Origin: an uncultured Prevotella sp.
Lineage (GTDB): Bacteria > Bacteroidota > Bacteroidia > Bacteroidales > Bacteroidaceae
DNA: 7,217 bases
Assembly (NCBI GenBank): GCA_937889855.1
Contig: CALBYK010000165.1
Coordinates: 1 to 7,217 of the forward strand
Direction: 5' to 3'
A program made the translations under genes and the position numbers. Within the stretch, counting starts at the first letter, position 1, and every line of letters starts with the position of its first letter. Positions 6,965 to 7,217 of the stretch are shown here, one piece after another. The notes beneath the pieces were generated by a model, which was given only the letters and a program-made list of their open reading frames with translations, did not search any database and was not told the origin of the DNA.

Positions 6965-6991
6965 GCTGCGGAGGCCAGAGGCCTCCGCCAC
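6965..6991 (-). repeat. Intergenic hairpin repeat, copy B (inverted relative to copy A)
   Basis: GCGGAGGCC (6968-6976) and GGCCTCCGC (6980-6988) form a perfect 9-bp stem around the triloop AGA. It is an inverted copy of the 6903-6929 unit, with differences at three of 27 positions. Two of these (in the loop-side pair and at the edge) turn copy A's wobble pairs into a cleaner stem here. The 35 bp between the copies is AT-rich and holds a small 5-bp stem, AAGTA/TACTT (6951-6955 with 6960-6964). Copy B ends 55 bp before the next start codon and has no T-run after it. Confidence 0.75.
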
Positions 6992-7046
6992 CGTTCATCC
7001 TGCTATTATTTCCTCAAATTCCAGATGAGTATAAATAAAGAATAAC

Positions 7047-7217
7047 ATGAAGAAGTCAATCATAACCCTTTCCCTCGGAGCAATGGCAGCATTCTCCCTT
7101 GGCTCATGCACCGACTCGCACTCTCTCGGCGGCTTTGAACTTCCCACAGAGAACAATAATCCCGACACCCCCGACACTCCCGACCAGCCGTCGGAGGGGA
7201 AGTACAGCGAGCAGTAT
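7047..7217 (+). CDS. N-terminus of a surface lipoprotein, probably a PUL glycanase (GH32 fructanase suspected)
   Basis: The gene starts at ATG 7047 and runs open through the right window edge, giving 57 codons. A lipoprotein signal MKKSIITLSLGAMAAFSLGS ends at Cys21 (L-G-S-C lipobox). A low-complexity linker rich in Asn, Asp, Pro and Thr follows (E-N-N-N-P-D-T-P-D-T-P-D-Q-P-S-E-G), typical of the tether between lipid anchor and folded domain in Bacteroidota surface enzymes. The last residues K-Y-S-E-Q-Y resemble the run-in to a GH32 domain, where one expects R-P-Q-x-H-F and then the W-M/I-N-D-P-N-G nucleophile motif just past the edge. This fits a surface endo-fructanase following an SGBP, as in the BT1761-BT1760 order of B. 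thetaiotaomicron. That the protein is a lipoprotein is clear; the enzyme family is a prediction from a few residues and context. It is 156 bp downstream of the SGBP gene, separated by the paired hairpin repeats. Confidence 0.75.
   Translation, partial: MKKSIITLSLGAMAAFSLGSCTDSHSLGGFELPTENNNPDTPDTPDQPSEGKYSEQY

Noticed and set aside
6114..6998. A 294-codon open frame on the minus strand opposite the SGBP gene
   Set aside because: It overlaps the SGBP gene and runs through hairpin repeats A and B. Val/His/Ala-rich shadow composition and no domain signature.
6903..7000. Hairpins A and B as a Rho-independent terminator closing the operon
   Set aside because: Neither stem is followed by a T-run, and a same-strand gene that fits the PUL starts 55 bp later, so a repeat element or mRNA-processing structure is more likely.

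Overview
This window looks like the front half of a polysaccharide utilization locus (PUL) from a Gram-negative Bacteroidota bacterium, most likely order Bacteroidales. The evidence is a SusC/SusD outer-membrane pair, three consecutive Bacteroidota-style lipoprotein or secreted-protein signals, a TAnnTTTG promoter element, and A-rich leaders without clear Shine-Dalgarno sites. The coding sequence strongly favours G or C at third codon positions. That fits Prevotellaceae or Muribaculaceae better than low-GC Bacteroides, but genus cannot be settled from the window.

Layout, all genes on the + strand. Positions 1-191 are the last 62 codons of an AraC-type helix-turn-helix regulator, probably the output domain of a hybrid two-component system (HTCS) sensor. 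Positions 192-438 are a dense control region: a 21-bp-spaced direct repeat, an AT-rich imperfect palindrome, a good Bacteroidota -7 element and a hairpin at the start of the predicted transcript. Next come susC-like (439-3555) and susD-like (3591-5330) genes. A surface lipoprotein follows (5385-6890), with two beta-sandwich-like domains and a C-terminal domain I recognise as DUF4960-like. Last is the start of another lipoprotein gene (7047 to the window edge). Compact GC-rich hairpins sit in the susD/SGBP gap and, as an inverted pair, in the gap before the last gene.

How the genes would work together: the regulator senses a glycan breakdown product and activates the susC promoter. SusD and the SGBP lipoprotein capture the glycan at the cell surface. 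SusC imports oligosaccharides using TonB energy. The last gene probably encodes a surface glycanase. The order regulator, SusC, SusD, DUF4960-type SGBP, lipoprotein enzyme resembles fructan (levan/inulin) loci such as Bacteroides thetaiotaomicron BT1754-BT1765. The final residues of the cut-off gene (K-Y-S-E-Q-Y) are what I would expect just before a GH32 catalytic domain. The fructan assignment is therefore a reasoned inference, not shown directly.

I see no tRNA, rRNA, CRISPR array, insertion sequence or phage gene. The locus appears to be a recognisable type of PUL rather than a wholly new system. The least explained parts are the DUF4960-like domain, the structured susC control region and the intergenic hairpin repeats.
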